Source of the DNA: Anisakis pegreffii
Taxonomy: Eukaryota > Nematoda > Chromadorea > Rhabditida > Anisakidae
Reading direction: 5' to 3'
Length of the DNA: 64,000 bases
NCBI GenBank assembly: GCA_035041965.1
Contig: JAPYMA010003030.1
Span: forward strand, 124,001 to 188,000
Part shown: one piece after another, positions 16,778 through 29,800 of the stretch
How positions within the stretch are numbered: the first letter of the stretch is position 1
Layout of the letters: the number at the start of each line of letters is the position of its first letter
The notes under the pieces: model-generated
Database searches by the model: none
Told to the model about the DNA's origin: nothing
What the model saw: the letters and a program-made list of their open reading frames with translations, nothing else
Program-made: the position numbers and the translations under genes

Positions 16778-17125
16778 TTTCCGACCGACCTTCCAGATTG
16801 TTTGGTCAATAGCCGAATATCCGAATTCTGACCGAAATTGTCGAAATTGTTTCCTACGGACTGTTAGCCGAATGCCACATTGTTGTGTACGAAATGAAAA
16901 AGAATCGCCGATAATAATGGTGATTAAAGCAGGCGCAAATCTTTGAAAGCGCTGATCCGTGATATAAGTGAGTGCATTCAATCCAATTTAATAGAGCAAT
17001 TAGAGCAATCGAAACCCGAGAATATCGATTTTGATACATGCACAGAATGTGTGCTCATCACATTAATGGCTTCAGAGGACATGAATACATGGATAATTAA
17101 TGCTGATATTGGAGCTGTAACATGA

Positions 17126-20100
17126 ATTAATCAGTTTAGTCGCTAGTTGTGAACGTTGTTGTTTACGTTCGTGTTTATGTGGCGACGGTCATTGTATGTT
17201 AGGAACGATACTATGTGGTGAAAATGTTTTTGGTAGAGACTGAGTAAACGACATATCAGAACCAAAAATAAAGCCTTCGAGAAGCATTTTCGAAAGAATC
17301 TCTTATTTTTGGTCGAGTGTTTCGTTGAACTTGTGCATCGCATCTTACTTTTATCGATAATTGATCATTCCTCTGATCAGATTGAGTCAATTCAACTATT
17401 CGAACAAAATGTTCAGCGCTTTAAATTTTGTTGGAAACAAGTAAAAGGCATCCACATGTTTGTGATTTGTTCAGACAAACGAGGGGCTGAGGAGAGATAT
17501 TTGAAGGGGATATGTAAATGCTAAGAAAAAGTGTTAGTGTGATATGATATTTAATCATACAGATTGACTCTATGAAGAGCTGGGATTGATTTAACACGAT
17601 CGAATAATCTCATTATATTTTCATCGTAAAGACATACGCCTGATGATAGTAAACTAAGTAAATGGATTTTCAAGAACCAACACAATAGAATCATGTTCAA
17701 TATTATCAACCTTTCAACTCACTGGGGAAATGCGATGGAAAATGTCAGAGAAATTCATAAAAATGGGCAAGATACATACCAAGTAATGAGTTAATTGGCT
17801 GATACTTTGATTGTTCCTAGAAATTTTACCTTAATTAATTTTGTTAGACTCATTAACACTTATGCCATTTGAATATATAATATCATTTGGTTGGTGCTGA
17901 AATGTTGAAGTTGCACTATTGAAGTTTTCATTGAATTAGTGAAAGTGACTCGATTGGATGTGCCCATTTACGAATATATACCGATAGGAATACGATTAAA
18001 TAATATCAAACAACTGAACAAGAATCGCAGTGAATAGGGAGGGCAGTAGTGAGTTGTGAAGTTTATTCACATATGCAAATTAATGAATGATTAATGAGCG
18101 AAATCATCAGCCAAAAGGTCGAGAGCGAATAGATCGAGATAGCATCAAGTGGAGAATCTTTCAAGCGTATGATTCGATTGAACAGATTCCGGTTGATGCA
18201 TGAGCTCAAAAATAGTGAATGTGCGCTGACGACATGACACTTGTTTAATGCCAAATAGCGACTGAAAGGGGGTTGAAACTACTCATTTTTTGCAAAACTT
18301 TTTGAGAATTTTTGAATTTTTTTTGTGAAAATATTTCTGCAAAATTTTTCAGCATTTCGAATCTTCACTGAACATTATGTGCTTAAAGGCTTCTGTTTTG
18401 AACATTAATGACGAGTCAAACGGCAACTGGCGATAAAATGCATGCGACTGCAAATACTAAACAAATATTTTGTTGGTTTGTAAACGTGTTTAAAATATTA
18501 ATGATGATGTTAATAATCTATTGAACATGAACAGACGACCGCAAACAAACGAGATGAGACGAATGCATAACAGATAAAAGAGATAAGATAAAATGAGGAT
18601 TAATAATAGACGGTGTTATTGCTGCTTACGTGTCCACGATCGTTGCAAGGAATGAGCAAAGCAATATCGTTTATGTAAGACTTGTTTACATGTCAATAAT
18701 AATAATAATTATGGATGAGAAATGAGGATATTCAGCAGCAATAACTAGCAGACAGAACATAATCCTGAATTTCGACGACCCATGCAGTTTGACGAATAAG
18801 CCATTTGAAAGTAATCATAACGATGAAAATATTCATAATGAAGATGCATATTCATGATGTGATATAATGATAATATTATCTTTATTATTGTGCTGATAAT
18901 ATTGACAATTCCAGCAATAAGAAAGTAATAATAGGAATTTCATAGCAGTAATAACAAAATAATATGGATAAAGATAATTGGACTTCAAGAACGAGATCAA
19001 ATGCACTTTATGGAGAACAATTGACGCAAATTGGTGGTTAGCAATGAGAGAGGCGATCGAATATGACGTCAAGTCTAACAATAAGCAATTTCTTTGTTAT
19101 GATTAATGAAATAAAAGATTTGATTATTGAATCGCTAGACATGAACAGTTGCTGTTTCATTCGTGCACACACACATTCATCATGTCGTCACATCACCGAC
19201 ATTATTGTTATCATTATTATCGTGATCTTATCAGTATCAATTTATTATTATTATCATTGTTATTGCTGTCATTACAATGGTCGTTTTCATTCAAGTTGAA
19301 AATTTAAGTTAAATTGGCTGTTGCTAATAAAAAACGCGCAGAGAACGAAATCTGAGCATGAGACATCTCAACAAGTATCAATTACATCCGCAGTAATAAT
19401 GATTCATATTCAATAACAGTGATTCGCAAGTAATCATGATGTAATATGATATGGCTTAATTGAGATTACATGACAGATTCGTTATTGTGATTGATAAGTG
19501 ATGCTTTATTCAGCAACCAAATCACAACCATAGCAAACCAATAACATTTGAAATGTGTCAGTTAAGGAGGTTGATGAACGAGTATCCGTTTGGTGTAAAC
19601 TTTCAATGTGCTTTCGGAAGCCGATAGGCTACAACCGAAACAAGTACCGTTCGCGTTGAGTGTTGTGGAGATCTTTAAATGAAAGCAACGGAATGGTTCA
19701 TACGAGATTTCAGCATTCCACAGTTAATTATGAACAACCTCCAGTTGGAATTTCTCACCTTTTAAACCGAATTGTGTGAGTCGTCTGAGGGAGGTGATTT
19801 CCGGAATTCCGATATTTCCAGCCGGAGATCTAAGCGTATAGCCGCTCAGCTAGTGTAACTGTGACTGCATTCTATCAAAACCACATTGAAATGAAACGAT
19901 ATGAGAAAATTTAAAAATGTGCAAAAGTTAAAATATTTCTTGAATGAGGATATTCAGCAGCAAAATTACAAGGAGACAATTTCGGCGAGTTTATGTGGAG
20001 GGTCTATTTGCAGTGGCAACACAAACAGGAGAAATTATTAGCCAAGTTCACCTTTTACGGAGCTGCTAAGCAGAGATCCATTCAGATGAACGGATATCAT

Positions 20101-20850
20101 TCGAGAAAGGACTACTGCATAACTGGCAGATACTGTATATCAAATGTGAACACTTTTGGTCACCTTATGGCGAGTTTTTTCGATTGAATTAGTTTTCTTT
20201 CCACTGTGCGACGAAGACGAAACGGAATGAATTGAAGAAGGATTTAGTGCGATGGAATGAATTACAATTAGCAACTGATCAGAAATGAATCGGAATTTGT
20301 ATGCAGCTCATGTGCATGGCAATCATGCCGAATTAATAATCTATTTCATCTTGGATTGTGCCTCAGTTGGTACGTACATCTGCCACTCATTATTTGGTCA
20401 TAACACTGATGTGATGTGTATGATGCAGTTGAACACATGTGCAAGTATTATAAACGGAACAAACATATTGTCTGTATTCATATTTTCAGATAACATCTAT
20501 CGTCCGCGATTTATTTGATTAACAGTAAGCAATCAGTAAATGCCACGAAAATTTTCTACCATATGCTGACTCTGAATAAGCAAAACTAGATGGAATGACG
20601 TTCGCAGAGGCAGTTACTTGTTTATGCTGATGAAAAATCTCGAATTTTATCAATTTTTTTTGTCAAAACCAAATGTTTACATTCACCCCTTGGAACGAAA
20701 ATCTGAATCATTAGGTTCAACATGGCTTGAAGTAAGCACCGATTTGGAATTTGTCTATATCATTCTATCAAACATGAACACTTTTGATCACCTTATAATT
20801 AAGCTTAGATTCGAATTTTATCTAAAAAAGGAGAGGTACGGAGTGGGTGT
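17126..20850. other. Gene-free AT-rich DNA
   Basis: Nothing coding is supported. Around 18690-18710 and 19200-19290 there are ATT/ATA trinucleotide-rich stretches. Sequence near 20140-20175 (GTGAACACTTTTGGTCACCTTAT) recurs in diverged form near 20773-20800, pointing to an unclassified dispersed repeat. Confidence 0.4.
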
Positions 20851-21058
20851 TGTGAGGGTTGCGTGGATATCTTAAGTATTGTTGTAGAGGGTGCGAAGAG
20901 AACTTCAAATTTTTTAGGGGGTGCGAAGGGAAAGAAGGTTAAGAACCACTGGTGTAGAGGATGAATGCTTAAATCAGTGTATGTGTATGTGAGTAATAAG
21001 CTTTCAACTGAGTGATCCGGACTGACGTAACAATGCTTTAATCAGAGATCCATCTTTC
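20851..21058 (+). repeat. Duplicated block, copy 2
   Basis: This is the partner of 15469-15684. It keeps the right hAT end (AAGAACCACTG), the GTGTAGAG flank and the same downstream sequence, but lacks the hAT left end. It is bracketed by two similar words, TTAGATTCGAATTTTAT at about 20806 and TTAGATTCGAACTTTAT at 21070, as if the block had landed inside another repeat. Confidence 0.85.
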
Positions 21059-24000
21059 TCTTTTGAAGTTTAGATTCGAACTTTATTTTTTAAAAACAAG
21101 ACACAGTTCCACTAAACTCGTCCGCTCGTTTAGAATCTATAAAAAACATCTGAAACGTATACTGCAAATCCTAACCACTGTCAATGCACGATGTCAACAC
21201 AGCAAAAAGAAGCGATTAAGTAGAGAGCTGATCCGTTTGATTTTCGGCCATCATCGAGAGCGTAAACAAACGTTCAATAAGTTGAAATGAAACGATTCAA
21301 AATGCAAAATTACTCCATTACATCATCGTCAAATCACTGTTATAATATGTTTTGTCATCTCAGCAGTAGATGATTTAGTGCCTCATTACTTATTTGTTTT
21401 TTTTAACGCATTGATGAGTCGTCAGCTTACGTGGGATTGTTGAACAACTTGTGATCAAATAACAAAAACACTACCGGTGATCAAGACTATTTTTGCATGC
21501 AGAGTCGTGAATCAGTCATTATGAAAGCGAATTGCAACATGCTCTTGACTCCACGCTGGCTGTTGATTACAACCAGCCGCACATTCAATCACCACTGATG
21601 AAAAACCAAAATGAGAGTTTAATGAGGGCTGCGATTTGAATTTCGTCTCCCATAGCCAAGCACGAATTCATTCGCATATTCACTCATTAAAGTTGATTGA
21701 TCACGACGATAACTGATCAAAACAACAATATTACTACTGATTGTAGTCTTTAAGATACCTCTATAATAACAATCATAATGAAACCAGCATTAATATAGCA
21801 GTAATACTCATGACTACATTCAAAACTTATAACACCTATCGTTGCGACGAAAATTAATCATCTGAAACATTTTGAAAGTAGTACTGATTGTTAAGATTTC
21901 AAATCTTTTAAGCTGGTCATGAGTGATAATATTTACGCCTATTAATCATTCGAAGTAATGCTTATTTGCTCTCAAGAACTCACGTTATCCATTTTGTTAT
22001 TACTATTACGATTATTTGCCACTGTCACAATGATTACTGCTGCTCTTATAACCACCATTGTTATGATAATCATTTCTTTCGCTTAATTTGTTGTGCTGGC
22101 TGAACGTGAGTGAATTCGACTGGTTTTGCAATAAAAAGCCTCACAATCAGAGTATCGTACTGCAATGGTTCATTTATAAATTTCTGCAAGTTGTACGTTG
22201 TAACACATAAATTGTGTGTGTAATATGTTTGTGATCAAATCGAATTAAATGTCATTATAACGAAAGTAGGTTTACATGACCAATACGATGCATGTGTCGT
22301 TATGATGATGGGCTCGTTAGAGTGCACAATATCTGAATGAATTAACGATTCTCATAGAGATCTTATTTCCTGTTATCATTCCAACCAAGTATAATTTCTT
22401 TATGCGTTACAAACTCATCGACTGTAACAAGCGCTTTTTTTGCTCGAGATCAAATGCACAACACAGAGTTATTACTCAAAAAACAACTATTTATTGCCAC
22501 AATTATGCGTCACATTTCACCACCAAAATCATGTAAGTAATTCACTCTGATCGTCTCAAATGAAACCATTCAAGTTGTCTTAACTGACGTTGTTGGCCAA
22601 TAATGTTCAACAAACAATGTGAGCATTATAAGATGGCTGTGACTGTATGGTTTTGACGAAATTTCATCCAGTTAGAGTTATGTCTCGTCTATATACCTCT
22701 TATCACCGGCTACCGATATCATCACTTCTTTTAATCTCCAGCAAATTCTCATCAATGATTCAAAAAATGCAATCATTAAAGGTGAATACTGATTTGAAAA
22801 GAAAACAAAATAGACTACTAACATGTAAATAAATAAATAAATAACTAAATGAAAAATAACTCACAAATAATTAATCAAACAACCATGAATGACTGAACAA
22901 ATATCTCGAACATGGAATGGAAACGATAAAAGAAGTCGATGTTTCAACAAGGGATTTTCAACATCCATCAACTAACAGAAGTGTACTTTGGAGGAAATGA
23001 GTTACTGGCGATAATGTGCAATCGAATTGAGCTAATCTTGAGTGCCAATGCAAGGCAAATGTCCACAAACTGAAACTGCAATTGTTTTTGTGTGTAAATA
23101 ACGAATCTAACGACTTTTATATGGATGTAAGTTGTTTGAGTGCATCAACAAATTGAAAGTGTTCGCTCTTAAATCTCGAGAGGATTGCTCTATCCACTTA
23201 TTTGGCATTATCCTTCGCACACATCTATTGATCACATACTAATGAACAAGCTAAATTCATGACAAACTTGCTTTATCGTCTTCAAATAGACAACACTATC
23301 AAATACTTTCCTAAACCGTTCCTTAGCAAAAATCCAGTGATTATTCTTTTTCAGCAACCAGCAAGAGGTCTTTTCAAAAAAATCGTATTTTTGATCAACC
23401 AAAGATTTCCACTAACCTACTATGTTGAGTCCAGCGCTGAAGCATGAGGTTGGCTAAGCGGAATAACTACTCATTCCTAGTTTTAGCAGAGGCAGAAGTT
23501 ATTCGAAAGCGGTTATGTGATGACTGAACGATAATTCCGGGCAATTTCCGAATTTTGACTAGAATTTATAAATGTATCCTGACATATATACGGCATATCT
23601 GTTTTCTCTGAGCCACTCAATCTGCTACATTTTACAAACAAAATTAACGTCGAATCGAACTGTAGATTCGAAAAACATGTTGTCGAAAAGAAGTGAAATC
23701 TATTTGAAAATTTTGTAGGAGTTGGATTTGTGAACTTTTGTTTGTTTGTTTTTTTAGATCAAATGAGCAATCGTTTCATTTTATTGAATGAGAATTGAGT
23801 GAGTGCACTTCAGTGAATTGAAAGTAGCTGATTTAATTGGATACTGAAACTAAATGAATGCACAAGAGTGTTTCCTACATTGCCATACTATAAGCCATCT
23901 TCACCTCTTCAAGTGGTGTATGAGAGTGGGGGATAAGGAACAAAACGATTTCGTTGTGGAACCGGCACTTACTATTAGTGAACGGATCGAAGAAGATTAA

Positions 24001-26520
24001 ACCGAAAGTAGGGAAACAAATCATTGAGGGTTGGTTGATGACGGAGATGATCATACCACTTGTTTGAATGGTTTTCATTGTTGTTGGTGAATTGTGGTTG
24101 TGAATGAACCAGTTCCAATTGCATCACATAAACCTTTATTTATTAACTCATCGTTCAGTTCCCTTTCAGTTGATCACATACACATCTTAATCGAAGCCAT
24201 CCATTTCATCGAAGAGTCACGTCACGAACAAATTATTCATATTGCTTCTGTTTGATTGCCGCTATTCCACATCAATCTCTAGCCGATCCGGATAGAGGAA
24301 CATTTTTAGCTGCATTTTTGTCATGCATTATTGCAAGATTTATTGCTAATCATTTTTATGCCTTATTCTTGCCAGTTCTAATGAGTTTTTGAATAAATAC
24401 AGTATAAATTAGTTCGTCTTGTTATAGTCGTATCTTCGAAAATTTATTCGGATATTCATTCGAAAGTCAAAACTTCTGAAGTATCAGGCGAAAGTTCAAT
24501 TATAACTGCTGAGATTGATGTTTACGATTAGACTCCAACTGCATTCAGAAGTTAGAATCAATGCAGAGATTGCAAACAAAAAATTTCACCGTTTAACTTT
24601 GTTGAATTTCCTCAAACGTTTACGCTGTATACATCCCTCTAGATGAGTGATTTTTTGACTGCAAAAAAAAAAAAACAAAGTACATTCGATAAAAATCGTT
24701 TTCACTTGTTTAAAGGATCAGTTTCATTGATAGAAATCGGAAAATTGATGACATAAAAAGAACACTTGCATTCGGATGTCAAGAAATTCCGTGTTCATTG
24801 GAATGTGGAGGAAATTAATTTCGAAGTTTGCCTTCGAACTGAATTTTAATGCGCATCGTCATCGTTGCTGTTCATTTTTTTTGTTCATCTTTAGTTGCCC
24901 AACGTATGCTTTGGTGACAACAGATCAATTTCACATTTCCAGTTATGCGCTTCAGTTGTCAGCGCTTTTCAGCTAGTCACTTGGAACCGTGAAGAACCGA
25001 TAGCAGTGGCTTTCGGCTGTAATCTGCCATCTTTTAGGATCGCTATTTTTAGTCATAAACTGTTCTTATTCCCTCGTGTTCCATCTAATTAAGTTATTGT
25101 TCTCATTCGATTATTTTGATCGTGACTAACGGAATTCTGCTCTTTTCGATTCCACTCACATAAAAAACGCGATCAGCTGCTCATCGGAAGAATTCGCAAG
25201 CAATATTCTCGAAATGCATTAATTCAATCATCACAATCTACTTCCACATTCTTCAAACATGTTACAATTCCTTTATACTGTCAACTTTTCATGGAACTTC
25301 GAAGGCTTCACTTCATTCCAGTATATCTAGTAAAAAAGTTTCGTCGTTGAACAGTGTAAAGCTAGACGAAATATTCGATTAACACTACTTCAAGATTTCA
25401 TTTTCATAAAAGGTTTCAAACGATGGCAATCCAATAATCTGGTCACTTTTTCCGTACTCCATCTAGTGATTAGTAGCTAGAGTGAATCGGTAATTTTTCT
25501 GTTCGTTACTTTTTGACTCAAGTGCTTCGCTGAACGTGCTTTCTGCGTTGTTTGATCGATAGCTTTGAACAAGATCCGATAACCAATGCTGCAAGGGACT
25601 TTTCGAGCAATGGCTGCGATGAATACTTGTAGATCAAGGCACCGATACCACATGTCGAAACTGACTACTCATTACTGACTAATATCTCCAGAAATCTTCT
25701 TAAATCCTCACTTTATCCGGATATACTCTCACATCGCCTCTTTCTACCAGCAGCTTTTCACACTAGTCGCTTATTCGTGACAACTGCTCTGAGCGCAATT
25801 TTTCACTCGTGAATATCGGCAGAATTTTTAAACACGAAAAAAATGCATTCCGTGTTTTGCAAATAATAAAAAAAACTGTCATGGGCAATATTCGAAATTT
25901 CAACGGTTTGAGTGCAAATTTAAAGTGGCGCATCGCAGAGAAGATAGTCAGTTCGAGTATATTGTGAGATGATATCCTTGCTAATTTCGATTAATCGAAT
26001 TTATAATCTTTTATAATCATTGCTAATTTCGAATAATTTCGAATAATCAGATAATCGAATTTCAAATAATATGGAAATTTGTTCGATGTTATTGAGTTGT
26101 GCGTTTTTTCGTTGAAGGAACATTGCTAACAAGCAGCCAAATAATAAAATTATATTAGACGATTCGTGGGGACGTTCGTATGAAACTCGTTTTTGGTTGA
26201 TTGGTTGATTGATTAATAAGTGAGTTTTCAAAGCAAAAAAAATTTGAAAGTTGAAAGTGAGAAGAATTTTGTACAGCATGAAAATGAATTTAAAAAAAAA
26301 CAACGGAAACTCCCTCGGGCAGTTCACATTCCATCATTGTCACGGAAGTCTGATTAGTATCAAGTATAATTAGTGTACACTCATCGATATCATTAGATTT
26401 AAATACAGTTAATTAATTTAGTTCAGAGGGATAAGTCCAAGCAAAACTGAGGTATAATTAGCATCGTTCGTTGACAGTTTGATGAGTTTTTGCGTAATGC
26501 TATCGAATTTTAAGGGGAAG
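21059..26520. other. Gene-free AT-rich DNA upstream of the peroxidase
   Basis: No exon or RNA gene is supported. There is a 14-A homopolymer near 24664 and an ATAA-type run near 22830. The peroxidase promoter presumably lies at the right end of this stretch, but no motif was identifiable. Confidence 0.4.
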
Positions 26521-26546
26521 TGGGGGGGGGGGAGAGAGAGAGAGAC
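26521..26546. repeat. Poly-G followed by GA microsatellite
   Basis: A run of about ten G passes into (GA)n. It lies roughly 300 bp upstream of the peroxidase start codon, where it could act in transcription or be simple slippage DNA. Confidence 0.7.
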
Positions 26547-26841
26547 GGTAAATACTTTAATTTGAAATGTCCTTTCATGAATTACAACAGAAATGACAGC
26601 TGATCAACATTTTGTCAGAATGAAATCGATTATGACATTTTTTCGTTTCATGATATTTGATCCATCGTTTATTTCAAAAACGATTATCTACGTCGTCGAT
26701 TCACGCATCGCGAATCCATTCAAATGCTCTTCTGCAAAGCGATCAATCAATCGCTCACAAGCCAGCTCTAATCTCAACAAATCCCATATTTGATTGATAC
26801 TTTCAAAATTCTTTTCCAATTTTCAGATCAATCAACAACAA

Positions 26842-29800
26842 ATGCCATCTGCTCGTTCACTTCTACTGCACTGCATACAACTTATTGCTTTCACCGATGG
26901 TAATATCTTCCCAGTGTTTTTATTCGCTTTAATTTATTCACCTTTTACAGCGAATTTTTCACAGTTTCGAAGCACTTCTCAATAAATATGGTTAGGTTCA
27001 TGCTTTGAATTTATATTCATCAGCAAAAAGCTGCAATCGGGATTACATCTATCAAATAGTCACCGTGCAACTCGTGACAATTCGTTTGAATATTGATGAC
27101 TCTTCGATTGATTAATCAAATTGATCGATTGATAGATTCGATTGACGATTGATTTCAATTATTTCAGTTTTAATAACTGCGGCATTCAAAGTGTGTATTA
27201 ACGATTGCTGTGATCATCACCACCTTTGTGCATTTTGGGCTACAGTTGATGAGTGCTCTAAAAATCCCAACTGGATGCTACCAAACTGCGCTAAATCATG
27301 TCGCGTGTGCAAAACAAACGTTCTATTCGGTGAATTCATTTTAGATCATATTCGAGCAAAAGTTGCTTTGGAATATCATGCGACCTATTATTGATCACTT
27401 GAGATATTGCAGTTCCACGGTTGTTTTGACAAATTTGAATCGGAAATCTAAAACAATAGTATATTGGAGCTCATTAGATCTAAATATCACTAGAAATCGG
27501 CTTCTTAAGTCAACTTTTTTAAAATCGTTCTCTTGATCCGACTCACAAATACGACCGACTTAATCTGCCGGCATCAGTTTAGGAGTCACTGTTTTGGTGA
27601 TAGCTGCTGACGGTTCAGGAATGATCTGAGTCTATGAAATTGAGTCTAGTTATCCTGGATTCCAGGTCTTACGTTAAAATTCATGCTGAAACGAAGCGTC
27701 GGCGCCTCCACTACACATTTTTGTGTTGGTTAAAGCAATTACACTTGACAAGTTGCCTTTTTAAACACTTATTGTTCCATTATAGATCAAGGAGTATCAG
27801 TGGTTACGGGCGCTCATTTTGCTTGTTCAGTGTCTCGAGCCGTTGAGGGTACGAGATTTTAGTGTGCTTTTTGTTTCGATTGCGTTTATAAATTGATTGA
27901 TCACAAACTTTCCTCTTTTTGGACACTAGAGAACAATCTCAAGCAAAAATGATAACATATTAATCAGTGGCTGCAGGTTTACGTCAGACTTTTGAAGTGA
28001 GTCATCCATCATCAGATAGTTATTGAAGATCATTTCACAAAAAAATGGAGAAAAAAATCGGAATCAACACACCGAAACCGGTTTGCTGACCTACCAATCT
28101 GATGACTAACTTTTTTTAAAAATCTAAGGCCCCAGCGCCATTTCGCTAAAATTTAGGCCAACTAAATTCTCAACTAAATTCATAAGGATCTCGAACATAT
28201 GTCACGAATCTGTTGACAAACTAGCTGAAATACGCATACTGATCTTGAAAGCATGAAAAAAGCTGTATTTCAAATGAAGCGCAACGAAGTAAGTGCTACA
28301 GAATGCGATATGAGCATGTTGCATTCGAAGTATTTTTAGCTGTACCAAGACGTTTAACGCCAAACAATATAATGCGTGATGGATGCGTGCAAAGCAATCT
28401 ACCGAATCCATGTGCCGCTGATATTTGCTATCACAAGAATTACAGAACATTCGATGGATCATGCAACAATCTCAGAGATTCACTGAAGGTGATCATAGCT
28501 ATCAGTTGGTTTGTTATTATCGTAATATGTGAATGCGTTAATTGCATGAAAACACATTCAACAATTTGTATGTGATCATTTCTGAGATTTTCAAAGTTTA
28601 TGAGATGATCGGCTATCAAAGCTACCTAAATTCTTTACTACCGTATCAGCAGTTCACCAATGGTGATCATTTATTGATTATTCGATCAAATCCTTATTAC
28701 CTACTAAAAAATCACGACTTTAATTCAAATCTACTCAGCTGTATAAGAATTGCTGTAATGGAATTTGGACACAGCACAACTCAAGCTGAAGAAAATTTTA
28801 AGAGTTCACTAGAAGTGTGTCCCTCCTTGGTTCCAACAAATCAATCAGGCGCTTTCTTTGAACTATATCGAAAGGACATAGGAAAATTAGTTTCTCTTGA
28901 CGGCTGTCCGAGCTCAAGACTAAACATTCCGTGAATTAGTTACTTTATTAGCTCACAATACACCTTAGTTACGTGAATTAGCTCACGCCTTATCAGAATC
29001 ATTGGATTTTGTTTTATATTTTGAGAATTACTAGATTTTACTTTGTAGATGAGCATTATGGACGTTTCAGAGTTGAAAACTTATCATGCTGTGATCACTG
29101 ATCATTTCAGGGTGCTGCGTTTACGCCGTTCATACGATTGCTACCTCCAGATTATGATGATCGCATTAACGCAGTTTCAGGTATGCATAAGTTTATTCAC
29201 TAACAATAAGATACTAGTTATTCACATGTTTACATGAAGATTAATATCAAAACATCGCTTCAAATCAATGGTATCACTCTGGAATTAAAGACTGTCACAA
29301 ACGAATATTTTAATCTGTGGACAATCACTTCCTAAACAACCACTCCTCACCAGGAGTTTCTGAGGAAATTTTCAGACTGCGAATAAATTTCATAAGGAAG
29401 ATGACACAGGAAAGAAGAAATGTTCGAATTGTTTAGAAGCACTGTGTTGTCGAGAACGCAGAAAATCGATCATTTTTTCAGATTCGATCAGTCGAGAACG
29501 TCCAAATCCGCGTTTCATATCGCGAGCTCTTCTCTCATCCAGGAGATCAATCGCTTCTCGAGCTAGCAGCATGTTGATGCAATTCGGTCAATTCCTGAGT
29601 CACGATATGAGCAAAAATAAACTCGATGGACGTTGTACGTGTCAGGGAGGCAGTGAATGCATTTCTATATCACTGAGCGAAATGGATAGCAGGTTCGAGC
29701 AAGTTCAGCATTCGAATTACAGAAAAGCTTCAATTGATTTAGATGACACGGCATACAGATACATATTATAAAGCGAACAATGTGATAGTTTCCTTCTGTG

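Noticed and set aside
19200..19290. ATT-rich tract as a regulatory or origin sequence
   Set aside because: It is ordinary trinucleotide low-complexity DNA of a kind repeated throughout the window.
27149..27394. Single-exon reading of the ShK domain continuing to the stop at 27394
   Set aside because: The residues after CRVCKTNVLF are not ShK-like. A good donor (TTCG followed by GTGAAT) in the right phase joins to the TTTTTAG acceptor at 28339.
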